Positions 47,392 through 56,757 of a stretch of 64,000 nt of DNA are shown here, piece by piece. The stretch is taken from positions 1 through 64,000 of the forward strand of contig JBFWUN010000022.1 of the NCBI GenBank assembly GCA_050247235.1, written 5' to 3'. The notes below the pieces were generated by a model, which worked only from the letters and a program-made list of their open reading frames with translations, was not told where the DNA came from and did no database searches. How positions within the stretch are numbered: position 1 is the stretch's first letter; every line of letters begins with the position of its first letter. This stretch comes from CAIKBL01 sp050247235. GTDB lineage: Bacteria; Pseudomonadota; Gammaproteobacteria; Ga0077536. The position numbers and the translations under genes were made by a program.

Positions 47392-48066
47392 CTACAGCCA
47401 GCCACGCTCGGCAAACGACACGGTCTCGGAATCGCCGACGACGAGGTGATCCAGCACCCGGATCTCCACCAGGTTCAGTGCGTCCGCGAGACGCCGCGTC
47501 AGCAGCCGGTCCGCCTGGCTGGGTTCCGCCACCCCCGAGGGGTGATTGTGCGCCAGGATCACCGCGCCGGCATTCAGCGCCAGCGCCCGCCGCACCACCT
47601 CGCGCGGGTGCACCGTTGCCGCATCCAGCGTTCCATGAAACAGGATTTCGAACGCGATGACCTGGTGCCGGGTGTCGAGGAACAGGCAGGCGAAGACTTC
47701 GCGCTCCCGGGACTTGAGCTGTGCACGCACGAAGGCGCGCGCGGACGCCGGGTCGGTGAGCGGGCCTGCCCGCTCCAGGATCGCGCCCAGGTAGCGGCGG
47801 CTCACCTCGAGCGCGGCCTGCAGCTGGACGTAACGGGCAGGTCCCATGCCGGGCAGCGCCTCGAACGCCCCGCGCGGCAGTTCAATCAGCGCGCGCAGCC
47901 CGCCTGCGCGGGCGAGGAGTCCGCGCGCGAGCGTCACCGCGTCCGTCCTGGCGGTCCCTGTGCCGATCACCGTGGCGAGGAGTTCGGCATCCGACAGCGC
48001 GGCAGGTCCGGCCGCGAGCAGGCGTTCGCGCGGCCGCTCGGAACGCGGCCAATCCTTAATGCGCAT
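47392..48066 (-). CDS. radC: RadC-family JAMM protein
   Basis: A 224-residue protein with an N-terminal helix-hairpin-helix region (about 1-95, LPGMGPARYVQLQAALE) and a C-terminal MPN/JAB domain containing HNHPSGVAEPSQAD, the full HxHx7Sx2D metal site. Its biochemical role is unsettled; a repair role was once proposed and later doubted. The start MRIKDWPRSERPRERLL is typical. It is divergent from coaBC. Confidence 0.93.
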   Translation of the reverse strand: MRIKDWPRSERPRERLLAAGPAALSDAELLATVIGTGTARTDAVTLARGLLARAGGLRALIELPRGAFEALPGMGPARYVQLQAALEVSRRYLGAILERAGPLTDPASARAFVRAQLKSREREVFACLFLDTRHQVIAFEILFHGTLDAATVHPREVVRRALALNAGAVILAHNHPSGVAEPSQADRLLTRRLADALNLVEIRVLDHLVVGDSETVSFAERGWL

Positions 48067-48110
48067 ATAAACATCCCTGTCTAAGTGGTTCAAATCCGGT
48101 TGCAATGAAG

Positions 48111-48202
48111 TGTTGGCGGTGCGCCGCTTGGAGTAGAATCCGGGCACTTTGGCCGCCTGCCACCGAGGTCAGCCGCTGACCCCGGAGACCCGCGGTAGCG
48201 GG
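48111..48202 (+). promoter_or_regulatory. candidate coaBC promoter and leader hairpins
   Basis: TGTTGG (48111-48116), a 17-base spacer and TAGAAT (48134-48139) form a possible promoter. Two hairpins follow in the leader: GGTCAG/CTGACC (48167-48181) and CCCGC/GCGGG (48189-48202). No T-run follows, so they are not terminators. Confidence 0.4.
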
Positions 48203-48249
48203 GCCCGGGCATCGCCGCGGCGGGCCAGGCGAATCGGAGCACCAGCAAC

Positions 48250-49482
48250 TTGAGCTCGAGCGTGTTAATCCATCAACACGTCTGCGTCATTGTGACAGGC
48301 GGCATCGCGGCGTACAAAGCGCCCGAACTGGTCCGCCGACTGCGCGACGCCGGCGCCGACGTGCAGGTGGTCATGACCCGCGCCGCCCAGGAGTTCGTGC
48401 GGCCGCTGACATTCCAGGCGGTGTCCGGACAGCCCGTGCACACGGACCTGCTGGATCCGTCCGCCGAGGCGGCGATGGGCCATATCGCGCTGGCGCGCTG
48501 GGCGGACCTCGTGATCGTCGCGCCGGCAACTGCCGATTTCCTTGCCCGGCTGACGGCCGGCCTGGCCGATGATCTCGCGACGACCCTGTGCCTCGCCACC
48601 GCCGCGCCGCTTCTCATCGCGCCCGCGATGAACCAGCAGATGTGGGCGCATCCCGCGACCCGCACGAACCTCGCCACCCTGCGCGCGCGCGGCGTGCACT
48701 GCATAGGCCCCGCCGACGGCGCCCAGGCGTGCGGCGATACCGGCGCGGGGCGGCTGGCGGAAGTCCCGGAGATCGTGGCGGCCGCAGGTGACGTCATTGG
48801 TGCGGGCCACGGTGCGGGCGCGCTCGGGGGACTGCAGGTCCTGGTCACCGCGGGGCCAACCCAGGAACCGATCGACCCGGTGCGCGTCATCACGAACCGC
48901 AGTTCCGGCAAGATGGGCTACGCGGTCGCCCGCGCGGCGGCGGTGGCCGGCGCCGAGGTCACCTTGGTGAGCGGTCCCACCGCCCTCCCAGTCCCCCCGG
49001 GCCTGCAGGTGATCCGGGTGACGACCGCGGCCGACATGCACACCGCGGTGATGGCGCACGTGGCGAGCACCGATATCTTCATCGCGACGGCCGCAGTGGC
49101 AGACTACACGCCGGTCGCCCCTGCCGCGCGCAAGATGAAGAAGGCGGGCGCGGAGCGGACGCTCACCTTGCAACCGACAACGGATATACTGGCCGCGGTT
49201 GCGGCGCGGACACCGCCCCCGTTCACCGTGGGGTTCGCGGCGGAAACGGACAACCTGCTCGAATACGCCCGCGGCAAGCTGACCCGCAAGGCGTTGAACA
49301 TGGTGGCCGCGAATCTCGTGGGGCAGGCGGGGACCGGGTTCGACGCCGATGAGAACGAGCTGCACGTCGTGTGGCACGGGGGGGAACAACAGCTTGGTCG
49401 CGCTTCCAAGGACGCCCTCGCGCGTCGCCTCATCGAATTGATCGCGGAACGATACCGTGCCGGCCGCGCTGTCCAAGGTTAA
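48250..49482 (+). CDS. coaBC: phosphopantothenoylcysteine decarboxylase / synthetase
   Basis: A 410-residue bifunctional coenzyme A enzyme. The N-terminal CoaC domain binds FMN (TGGIAAYKAPELVRRL), has His78 in MGHIA and the PAMNQQMW motif, plus the ACGDTGAGR flap. The C-terminal CoaB domain (about 195-400) has VTAGPTQEPIDPVR and NRSSGKMG, and a conserved lysine in the later KMKKAG region. The start is a TTG at 48250 or a GTG four codons on. Its end overlaps algC by 26 bases. Confidence 0.93.
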   Translation: MSSSVLIHQHVCVIVTGGIAAYKAPELVRRLRDAGADVQVVMTRAAQEFVRPLTFQAVSGQPVHTDLLDPSAEAAMGHIALARWADLVIVAPATADFLARLTAGLADDLATTLCLATAAPLLIAPAMNQQMWAHPATRTNLATLRARGVHCIGPADGAQACGDTGAGRLAEVPEIVAAAGDVIGAGHGAGALGGLQVLVTAGPTQEPIDPVRVITNRSSGKMGYAVARAAAVAGAEVTLVSGPTALPVPPGLQVIRVTTAADMHTAVMAHVASTDIFIATAAVADYTPVAPAARKMKKAGAERTLTLQPTTDILAAVAARTPPPFTVGFAAETDNLLEYARGKLTRKALNMVAANLVGQAGTGFDADENELHVVWHGGEQQLGRASKDALARRLIELIAERYRAGRAVQG

Positions 49483-51928
49483 GTCCGCGGTTGCCCGGAT
49501 GCCGGGCGGCGCGCTGCGCTACGGGGCGCTCGCGGTGGCCGTGGTGGTGCTCCTGGTCATTGGTCAGCGTCTCCACCAGCACTGGCGCGCACGCACGCTC
49601 GCCGAGACGGAACGGGCAGCCGACACCCAGGCCGCGACACTCGCGACGAAGGCCGCCGCGGCGCTCACGCCGTACGCCAAGGGACTGGTCGGGATCGCGC
49701 AGGACCCGCGCGTCATCGCGGCGCTGTCCAGCCCGAGTCCCGACGCGCGGGACGCCCTGGGCACCGAGCTCCAATCCCGCTTCCCCGGCGCGCTGCGCCT
49801 GCGGCTGCTGCCGCGCGGGACGGCGCAGACCGACCCGAACTCGTCGCCGCCGCTGACCTACGCGTCGCTCGACCTGGTACTGAAGGCAGAGCAGAGCCCG
49901 CGTGCACCCGGGGCCGAACTCCATCTGGCGGGCACGCCGAACGCGCACGTGGCACTCGTCCAGCGCGCACCTCCCCAGGGGGAGGCGCTCGGCGTGCTGC
50001 ACCTCGCGCTGCCGGTCGACGCGCTGCGCAATGCACTCGTCGCCGTACTCGCGACGGCACCCGCCGCACAGGCCGAGGTGCGCCAGCAGGTCCCCGGAGC
50101 GGCGCCCCTGGTGATCGCGCAGACCGGTCCGGCCGTCAACGGCGATGCCGAGGTGCTGACCAAGCCGATCCCCGGCACCGGCTGGGTGCTCGCGCTGCGT
50201 ACGTCGGTGCCGCGCACCGCCGAAGAGGGGATCCCGGGGGGTGCCTGGCTCGGACTCGCCGTCGGGGTGCTGGGCGTCGGCTTCCTGGCCTGGCGAAGGC
50301 GCGGGGGCACGGGGGCCCCCGACGAGGCTTCGACCGTGTTCCAGGGCGCAATCCAGGCGATCCTGTCCGGCGAGCACCCCGGCCTTGCGCATCTCCTGCC
50401 CGGCGCGGCCGTGACGGCGTCCGCGACACCACCGGCATCACGCGAAACCGTCGCCCCGGTCCCGGCGGCGCCAGTGGACGAAGCCTCGACGACAATCGTC
50501 GCGCGTGCGCCGGTGACCGCCGCGCCGCCGACGGCGCCAGCCGAAACCGCCCCGATCGCGGCGTCGATCTTTCGCAGCTACGACATCCGCGGCATCGTCG
50601 GTGAGACGCTCACACCCGAAGCCGTGTATCAGATCGGACGTGCGTTCGGCGCCGAGGCCGCCGACCGCGAGCAGCGCACCGTGGTCGTCGCGCGGGACGG
50701 TCGCGCATCGAGCGCGGCGCTGCGCGATGCGCTCGTGCAGGGCCTGCGTGATGCCGGCCGCGACGTGCTCGACATCGGCCTGACGCCGACGCCGGTCCTG
50801 TACTTCGCGACGCACTATCTCGACACCCGCACCGGCGTGATGGTCACCGGCAGCCACAACCCGCCCGAGTACAACGGACTCAAGATGGTGCTCAGCGGCG
50901 AGACATTGTCCGGCGACGCGATCCAGGCCATCCGAGCGCGTATCGAATCGCAGTCTTTCTCGAGCGGCACCGGGTCCCTGCAGGAGATCGAGATCATTCC
51001 GGACTACATCCGGCGCATCAGCGAGGACATCCCGGTGTCGCTGGGCGATGCGCTCAAGGTGGTCGTCGACTGCGGCAACGCCGTGCCCGGCATCGTGGCG
51101 CCGCACATCCTGCGGGCCATCGGACACGACGTGATCGAGCTGCACTGCGAGGTGGACAGCAGCTTCCCCAATCACCACCCGGATCCCAGCCAGCCCGAGA
51201 ACCTTGCGGACCTGATCGCCGTCGTCCGTCACGAGGAGGCCGACCTCGGCCTCGCGTTCGATGGTGACGGTGATCGTCTCGGCGTCGTGGATCGTCACGG
51301 CAACATCCTGTGGCCCGATCGGCAGCTCATGCTCTTCGCGCGCGACGTCCTGGGCCGCAATCCCGGCGCGAAGATCATCTACGACGTGAAGTGCTCGCGC
51401 CTGCTCGCGAACGTGATCACCGAGGCTGGCGGCGAGCCCGTGCTCAGCAAGTCCGGGCATTCGCTGATCAAGCAGAAAATGCAGGAAACCGGCGCGCTGC
51501 TCGCCGGCGAACTCAGCGGGCACATCTTCTTCAAGGAGCGCTGGTACGGGTTCGACGACGCCCTCTACTCGGCTGCCCGCCTGCTCGAGATCCTGGTCAA
51601 CGCGAACCGGCCGCCCGAGGAAGTCTTCGCGTCGCTTCCGCAGGGGGTGTCGACCCCCGAGCTGAGGCTCGACATGCCGGAGACGCGCCACGCTGAGTTC
51701 ATGGAAGCACTGCGCGCGGCCATCGATTTCCCGGACGGCGAGATTACCGATCTCGACGGCATCCGGGTCGACTTCGCGCACGGCTGGGGCCTGGTGCGGC
51801 CGTCCAACACGACGCCGTGCCTCGTGCTTCGTTTCGAGGGAGACGACGAGTCTGCCCTGCACGACATCGAGGAGCGGTTCCGCGCGGTTCTGACGCGCGT
51901 CGACCCCGACCTGACCCTTCCTTTCTGA
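49457..51928 (+). CDS. algC: phosphomannomutase/phosphoglucomutase with membrane extension
   Basis: An 823-residue protein. The C-terminal ~450 residues are AlgC: phosphoserine loop TGSHNPPEYNG, Mg site AFDGDGDRLG, sugar loop GELSGHIFF and phosphate site RPSNTTP. It makes mannose-1-P and glucose-1-P for polysaccharide precursors. The first ~370 residues add a transmembrane helix (about 19-37), an extracytoplasmic domain, a second helix (about 262-281) and a Pro/Ala-rich linker. Long forms like this are known in related bacteria. The start overlaps coaBC; an ATG 14 codons in is possible. Confidence 0.9.
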   Translation: MPAALSKVKSAVARMPGGALRYGALAVAVVVLLVIGQRLHQHWRARTLAETERAADTQAATLATKAAAALTPYAKGLVGIAQDPRVIAALSSPSPDARDALGTELQSRFPGALRLRLLPRGTAQTDPNSSPPLTYASLDLVLKAEQSPRAPGAELHLAGTPNAHVALVQRAPPQGEALGVLHLALPVDALRNALVAVLATAPAAQAEVRQQVPGAAPLVIAQTGPAVNGDAEVLTKPIPGTGWVLALRTSVPRTAEEGIPGGAWLGLAVGVLGVGFLAWRRRGGTGAPDEASTVFQGAIQAILSGEHPGLAHLLPGAAVTASATPPASRETVAPVPAAPVDEASTTIVARAPVTAAPPTAPAETAPIAASIFRSYDIRGIVGETLTPEAVYQIGRAFGAEAADREQRTVVVARDGRASSAALRDALVQGLRDAGRDVLDIGLTPTPVLYFATHYLDTRTGVMVTGSHNPPEYNGLKMVLSGETLSGDAIQAIRARIESQSFSSGTGSLQEIEIIPDYIRRISEDIPVSLGDALKVVVDCGNAVPGIVAPHILRAIGHDVIELHCEVDSSFPNHHPDPSQPENLADLIAVVRHEEADLGLAFDGDGDRLGVVDRHGNILWPDRQLMLFARDVLGRNPGAKIIYDVKCSRLLANVITEAGGEPVLSKSGHSLIKQKMQETGALLAGELSGHIFFKERWYGFDDALYSAARLLEILVNANRPPEEVFASLPQGVSTPELRLDMPETRHAEFMEALRAAIDFPDGEITDLDGIRVDFAHGWGLVRPSNTTPCLVLRFEGDDESALHDIEERFRAVLTRVDPDLTLPF

Positions 51929-51937
51929 GGACTGACC

Positions 51938-52834
51938 ATGGCACTCGATTCCTCGCAGGCGCTGAATATTGCGCATGTGCTGACCGAGGCGTTGCCCTAC
52001 ATCCAGCGCTACCAGGGCAAGTGCATCGTGATCAAGTACGGCGGCAACGCGATGGTGGACGAGCGCCTCAAGCGTGGGTTCGCGCGCGACATGGTGCTGA
52101 TGAAGCTCGTCGGCATCCACCCGATCGTCGTGCATGGCGGCGGCCCCCAGATCGGCTCGCTGCTGGACCGGCTCGGCAAGGAAAGCCGCTTTGTCGAAGG
52201 CATGCGGATCACGGATGCCGAGACGATGGATGTCGTGGAAATGGTGCTCGGCGGCCTCGTCAACAAGGAAATCGTCAATCTCATCAATTCGCACGGCGGC
52301 CGCGCGATCGGCCTGACCGGCAAGGACGGTCCGCTGATCCGCGCGCACAAGCTCACGCTCACGCGCCGCCGCGAGTCCCTCGAGGCACCCGAAATCATCG
52401 ACCTCGGACACGTCGGCGAAGTCACGTCGATCGATCGCTCGGTGATCGATTACCTCACGCGCGGCGAGTTCATCCCCGTGATCGCCCCGATCGGCGTCGG
52501 CGACGACGGCGCGTCATACAACATCAACGCGGATCTCGTGGCCGGCAAGGTTGCGGAGGTGATGCAGGCCGAGAAGCTCATCATGCTCACCAACATCACG
52601 GGCCTGCTGGACAGGGAAGGGCGGCTGCTGACTGGACTGGACACCGCCGAGGTGGACCGCCTGATGGCGGACGGCACCATCAGCGGGGGCATGCTGCCGA
52701 AGATGGATTCGATCATCGATGCGGTACGCGCAGGCGTGAAGCGCGCGCATATCATCGACGGCCGCGTCGAGCACGCGGTGCTGCTCGAACTGTTCACGGA
52801 CTCGGGGATCGGCACCCTGATCGAACGGAGATGA
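51938..52834 (+). CDS. argB: acetylglutamate kinase
   Basis: A 298-residue kinase for the second step of arginine synthesis, phosphorylating N-acetylglutamate. KYGGNAM near the N-terminus, HGGGPQI near 67, GKDGPL and ADLVAGKVAE are present. The N-terminal extension before VIKYGG is typical of arginine-inhibited hexameric enzymes. It lies 9 bases after algC and 10 bases before slmA. Confidence 0.96.
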   Translation: MALDSSQALNIAHVLTEALPYIQRYQGKCIVIKYGGNAMVDERLKRGFARDMVLMKLVGIHPIVVHGGGPQIGSLLDRLGKESRFVEGMRITDAETMDVVEMVLGGLVNKEIVNLINSHGGRAIGLTGKDGPLIRAHKLTLTRRRESLEAPEIIDLGHVGEVTSIDRSVIDYLTRGEFIPVIAPIGVGDDGASYNINADLVAGKVAEVMQAEKLIMLTNITGLLDREGRLLTGLDTAEVDRLMADGTISGGMLPKMDSIIDAVRAGVKRAHIIDGRVEHAVLLELFTDSGIGTLIERR

Positions 52835-52844
52835 GGCGCGCGCG

Positions 52845-53429
52845 GTGAGACAGGGTCGCCGCCAGCAGATCCTCGAAGTCCTCGCGCACGAACTCGAGAC
52901 CCGGCCGGGCGCAAAACTCACCACCGCGGGGCTCGCCGCCGCCGTGGGCGTGTCCGAATCCGCGCTCTATCGGCACTTCCCGAGCAAGGCGAAGATGTTC
53001 GATGCGCTGATCGAGTTCGCCGAGGAATCCGTGTTCGGACTCGTGACGCGCATCCTGCAGGACGAGCAGGACGCCGCCGAACGCTGTGCGCGGATCGGGG
53101 CCGTGGTGCTCGGCTTCGCGGAGAAGAACCCGGGCATCGCGCGGATCCTCATCGGTGACATCCTGCTTGGCGAGCACGAGCGCCTGCGTGCCCGCGTGCT
53201 GCAGTTCTTCGAACGGCTCGAGATGCAGGTTCGCCAGGTGCTGCGCGACGCGACGCTCACTCCCGGGCCGCAACCCGACCGGGCGCGGATCACGGAGGCC
53301 GCGAACCTGCTGTGCGCGGTGCTGATCGGGCGTATCGCCCAGTTCGTCCGTGGCGGGTTCCGCCAGCCGCCGACCGCGTTCTGGAACGATCAGTGGCCGA
53401 TGCTGGCGCGCGCCGTGTTCGCCGCCTGA
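52845..53429 (+). CDS. slmA: nucleoid occlusion factor SlmA (TetR family)
   Basis: A 194-residue DNA-binding protein. The helix-turn-helix LTTAGLAAAVGVSESALYRH is near residues 25-44, followed by FPSKAKMFDALIEFAEESVF, characteristic of SlmA. It binds chromosome sites and blocks FtsZ ring formation over the nucleoid. Start GTG at 52845, just after argB. In Escherichia coli it lies in a dfp-dut-slmA-pyrE group; here dut is missing. Confidence 0.9.
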   Translation: MRQGRRQQILEVLAHELETRPGAKLTTAGLAAAVGVSESALYRHFPSKAKMFDALIEFAEESVFGLVTRILQDEQDAAERCARIGAVVLGFAEKNPGIARILIGDILLGEHERLRARVLQFFERLEMQVRQVLRDATLTPGPQPDRARITEAANLLCAVLIGRIAQFVRGGFRQPPTAFWNDQWPMLARAVFAA

Positions 53430-53437
53430 CGCACGCC

Positions 53438-54061
53438 TCAGCGCTGCGCGCTGCGCAGCTCGCGAAACCGCTCGATGTCCGTGTCGAACTTGGACTTGAT
53501 CGCCGTCTGTTCCTGCTGCTTGGTGGTGATGAACTCGCGGTTCTCCGCGATCTGCTGGCGCACGCTGTCGATGTTCTTCGTGAGGTCCGCCGGGACTTCC
53601 TTGCCGCGGCGCTCGAAATCCGCGGCGCGGGAGATCATGTCATCCAGCGATTTCTGCAGCTTGGAGATGTGGCCCTCGGTCAGCCTGATCTGCGAATCGA
53701 GGTTCGCGATCTGACCGTCGCGCGCGAGCACCATGTCCTCCTCGGTCGAAAAGGTGTCCAGCAGAACCTTGTCGGCCGCCGCCTGGCGCTTGGCGAGCGC
53801 GTCCGCCTCGGCCTGCCGGCGCGCCGCGATCTTGCGTTCGGCCCGTTCCCGGGCCACTTCCTCGCGGGTTTTCGCGCGGCCCTGCTTGCCGATGGTCAGG
53901 CCGGACTCGCTCTTGACCTCGTGGCCCTGCTGCGCGTACTCGGGGGGGACGGCGTTGCCGCACTCGCGCACTCCGTCGCGATTGGTCCAGCACTTGATCC
54001 CGCCCTGCACGGGCAGCGCCAGTGCCGTCATCAGCATCAGGACCACCCGTCGACCGTTCAC
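53438..54061 (-). CDS. DUF4124-type periplasmic protein with coiled coil
   Basis: A 207-residue exported protein. The signal (MNGRRVVLMLMTALALPVQG if started at the GTG 54061) leads into a short DUF4124-like part with KCWTNRDGVRECGN. The rest is a long charged helix (about 60-205) with heptad-like spacing, probably a coiled coil. The GTG at 54061 has GGGAG just upstream; an ATG at 54088 is possible. Function unknown. It converges on slmA with an 8-base gap. Confidence 0.75.
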   Translation of the reverse strand: MNGRRVVLMLMTALALPVQGGIKCWTNRDGVRECGNAVPPEYAQQGHEVKSESGLTIGKQGRAKTREEVARERAERKIAARRQAEADALAKRQAAADKVLLDTFSTEEDMVLARDGQIANLDSQIRLTEGHISKLQKSLDDMISRAADFERRGKEVPADLTKNIDSVRQQIAENREFITTKQQEQTAIKSKFDTDIERFRELRSAQR

Positions 54062-54179
54062 TGACTCCCGCCGTTCTCTCGCGCCCATGTTCCCGAACCC
54101 GTCTGTAGTGGTCTCCAAGCGATGCCGGGGAATGCCCGACAGTATAGCCATCGACTTGCCCCCCGGCCCGAAGTTCGCC

Positions 54180-54830
54180 TCAGGGACCGGGACTGGCGCC
54201 GAAGCGTGATCGGTAATCGTTTATTTCGGTGATTTCTTGAGTCCGATCCTGCAACCGGAGGTATTCGACGATGTCGTCCAGGCACACGATGCTGACGACC
54301 GGGATGCCATGGCGCGCCTGGACTTCCTGGGCCGCGGACAGCGCACCCTGCCCGCGCTCCTGCCGATCCAGCGAGATGACGACCCCGCACGGGGTAGCCC
54401 CGGCGGCGGTGATGATCGCGACCGACTCGTTGACCGAGGTGCCGGCCGAGATCACGTCGTCCACGATCACCACGCGGCCGCGCAGCGCGGCCCCCAGGGT
54501 CAGCCCACCTTCCCCGTGGTCCTTGGCCTCTTTGCGGTTGAAGCAGAACGGGACGTCGCGATCGTGGTGCTCGGCGAGCGCGATGGACACCGCGGCGCCG
54601 AGCGGAATGCCCTTGTACGCCGGCCCGTAGACCATGTCGAACGCCGGCGCTTTCTCGACCAGTGCCGCTGCGTAGTATTCGCCCAGCCGGGCGAGCGCGC
54701 GCCCGCTGTCGAACACGCCGGTATTGAAGAAATACGGGCTCTGGCGCCCCGACTTCAGCGTGAAGCTGCCGAATCTGAGCGCGTTCTGGCGCAGCGCGAA
54801 CTCGATGAAGGCATGCTGGTAGGGTTGCAT
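54180..54830 (-). CDS. pyrE: orotate phosphoribosyltransferase
   Basis: A 216-residue enzyme joining orotate and PRPP to OMP in pyrimidine synthesis. FTLKSGRQSPYFFNTG, YGPAYKGIPLG and the PRPP motif VVIVDDVISAGTSVNES are present. The ATG at 54830 has GGAGATCCTG upstream. Length is normal. The 170-base gap up to metW shows no gene. Confidence 0.96.
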   Translation of the reverse strand: MQPYQHAFIEFALRQNALRFGSFTLKSGRQSPYFFNTGVFDSGRALARLGEYYAAALVEKAPAFDMVYGPAYKGIPLGAAVSIALAEHHDRDVPFCFNRKEAKDHGEGGLTLGAALRGRVVIVDDVISAGTSVNESVAIITAAGATPCGVVISLDRQERGQGALSAAQEVQARHGIPVVSIVCLDDIVEYLRLQDRTQEITEINDYRSRFGASPGP

Positions 54831-55000
54831 CAGGATCTCCAGGCCGGCATCACGGCGTCGCACGGCGCGCCGATTCTACGCCGGCCGGCACCCCGAGCGC
54901 TGCCGCTGCGGCCATCGTGTCGCGCAGCCGCGCGCATGGATTGTGAATTTCTGTGAGACGACGCGCCGGGGGCCGGCGCGGGCGAGTCGGCACGCGCCAT

Positions 55001-55600
55001 TCAGCGCCGTCGGCACCGGTACAGCGCGACCTCGCCCAGCAGGTTCGGAAGCCAGCGCATGCCGAGCGTCGCGCGGTGACGCGTGTCGAGGGTGCGACGA
55101 TCGAGCACTGCGATGCCCTCGCTGATGCACAGCGACTCGAAATCCCGGATCGTGCACATGTGGATGTTCGGCGTGTTGTACCAGGTGTGCGGCAGGTGCT
55201 CGGTGACCGGCATGCGGCCGAGCGCGATCTGCAGCCGGCAGCGCCAGTGACCGAAGTTCGGGATCGTCACGACGCCCTCGCGGCCCACGCGGAGCATCTC
55301 GCGGAGCACGCGGTGCGGATAACGCATTGCCTGCAGCGTTTCGGTCATGATCACATGATCGAACGAAGCGTCCCCGAAATCGGAGAGCCCGCCGTCGAGA
55401 TCGGACTGGATGACGTTCACGCCGGCATCCAGGCACCGGATGATGTTGTCGGGATCGATCTCGATGCCGTATCCGGTCACTCCGCGCTCACGCTGCAGAT
55501 GCGACAGCAGCGCGCCGTCACCGCAGCCGAGATCGAGCACGCGACTGCCAGGGCGAATCCACTCGGCGATCGCGAGCTGATCGTCGCGCAGGCCGTTCAC
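55001..55600 (-). CDS. metW: methionine biosynthesis protein MetW
   Basis: A 199-residue SAM-methyltransferase-fold protein. VLDLGCGDGALL is the SAM loop. MetW works with MetX-type homoserine acyltransferases in methionine synthesis. Its GTG start overlaps the metX stop (GTGA), so it is translationally coupled, as in Pseudomonas. Confidence 0.93.
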   Translation of the reverse strand: MNGLRDDQLAIAEWIRPGSRVLDLGCGDGALLSHLQRERGVTGYGIEIDPDNIIRCLDAGVNVIQSDLDGGLSDFGDASFDHVIMTETLQAMRYPHRVLREMLRVGREGVVTIPNFGHWRCRLQIALGRMPVTEHLPHTWYNTPNIHMCTIRDFESLCISEGIAVLDRRTLDTRHRATLGMRWLPNLLGEVALYRCRRR

Positions 55601-56745
55601 GCCGCGTGCTCCGTCACGATCCGTCGGAAGTAGCTGCGCAGCGCGGCGTGGTACTGCGGGATGTCCAGCAGGAACGAATCGTGGCCCAGTTCCGATTCGA
55701 TCTCGACGTAGCTGACGTCGTGGTTCGCCTCGAGCAGCGCGCGCACGATCTCGCGCGAACGCGCCGGCGAGAAGCGCCAGTCGCTCGAGAACGACGCCAC
55801 GAAGAACTCCGCGCTGGTGCGGGCGAGCGCGGTTTTCAGGCTGTCGTCGAAACGCGCCGCCGGGTCGAAGTAATCGAGCGACTTCGTCATCAGCAGGTAG
55901 GTGTTCGCGTCGAACCGCTTGACGAAGGACTCACCCTGGTAGCGCAGGTAGCTCTCGATCTGGAACTCGATGTCGAAGCCGTAGTTGAGCTTGCCGTCGC
56001 GCAGTTCACGGCCGAACTTCGCCATCAGCACGTCGTCGGAAAGGTACGTGATGTGGCCCAGCATGCGCGCCAGCATCAGTCCGCGCGCGGGCACCACGCC
56101 GTGGTCGTAGTAGCGGCCGGCGTGGAAGTCCGCGTCCGAGCGGATCGCGTGCCGGGCCACCTCGTTGAACGCGATGTTCTGGGTCGACAGCCGGGCCGCC
56201 GCCGCGATCACCACGGCATGGCGCAGCCGCGTCGGGTAGTCCACGGCCCACTGCAGCGCCTGCATGCCACCGAGGCTCCCGCCCATCACCGCCGCCCACG
56301 CCTGGATCCCGAGGTGATCCGCGAGCCGCGCCTGGCTCTCCACCCAGTCGCGCACCGTCACCAGCGGAAAGTCCGGTCCGAACGGCTCCGCGGTGACCGG
56401 GTTGATGCTGAGCGGACCGGTGGATCCGGCGCAGCCGCCGAGGTTGTTCACGCACACCACGAAGAACCGGCGGGTGTCCACCGGCTTGCCGGGCCCGATG
56501 CAATTGTCCCACCAGCCGGGCTTGCGCGACTCGCCCGCGTGGTAGCCTGCCGCGTGATGGTCGCCCGACAGTGCGTGGCAGATCAGCACCGCGTTGTCGC
56601 GCGCGGCGTTGAGTTCACCATAGGTCTCGAAGACGAGCTCGTAGTCGTCGAGCACGGCACCGGAATCCAGCCTGAGCGGCGTCGTGAAGCGCGCGCGCTG
56701 GGGCGTGACCAGTCCGACGGAATCGATCGGGTACGACACGGACAT
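55597..56745 (-). CDS. metX: homoserine O-acyltransferase
   Basis: A 382-residue alpha/beta hydrolase that acylates homoserine for methionine synthesis. The nucleophile elbow is GGSLGGMQ, with Asp in SSDWRFSP and His in GHDSFL. Whether it uses acetyl-CoA or succinyl-CoA cannot be read with certainty; the link to metW and the Pseudomonas-like context lean to the succinyl type (MetXS). It is 12 bases after yggT. Confidence 0.92.
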   Translation of the reverse strand: MSVSYPIDSVGLVTPQRARFTTPLRLDSGAVLDDYELVFETYGELNAARDNAVLICHALSGDHHAAGYHAGESRKPGWWDNCIGPGKPVDTRRFFVVCVNNLGGCAGSTGPLSINPVTAEPFGPDFPLVTVRDWVESQARLADHLGIQAWAAVMGGSLGGMQALQWAVDYPTRLRHAVVIAAAARLSTQNIAFNEVARHAIRSDADFHAGRYYDHGVVPARGLMLARMLGHITYLSDDVLMAKFGRELRDGKLNYGFDIEFQIESYLRYQGESFVKRFDANTYLLMTKSLDYFDPAARFDDSLKTALARTSAEFFVASFSSDWRFSPARSREIVRALLEANHDVSYVEIESELGHDSFLLDIPQYHAALRSYFRRIVTEHAA

Positions 56746-56757
56746 GCGCTCAGGCCT

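Noticed and set aside
48087..48097. GGTTCAAATCC, a tRNA T-arm-like sequence
   Set aside because: No acceptor, D or anticodon arms can be placed; the bases to the left are radC coding sequence.
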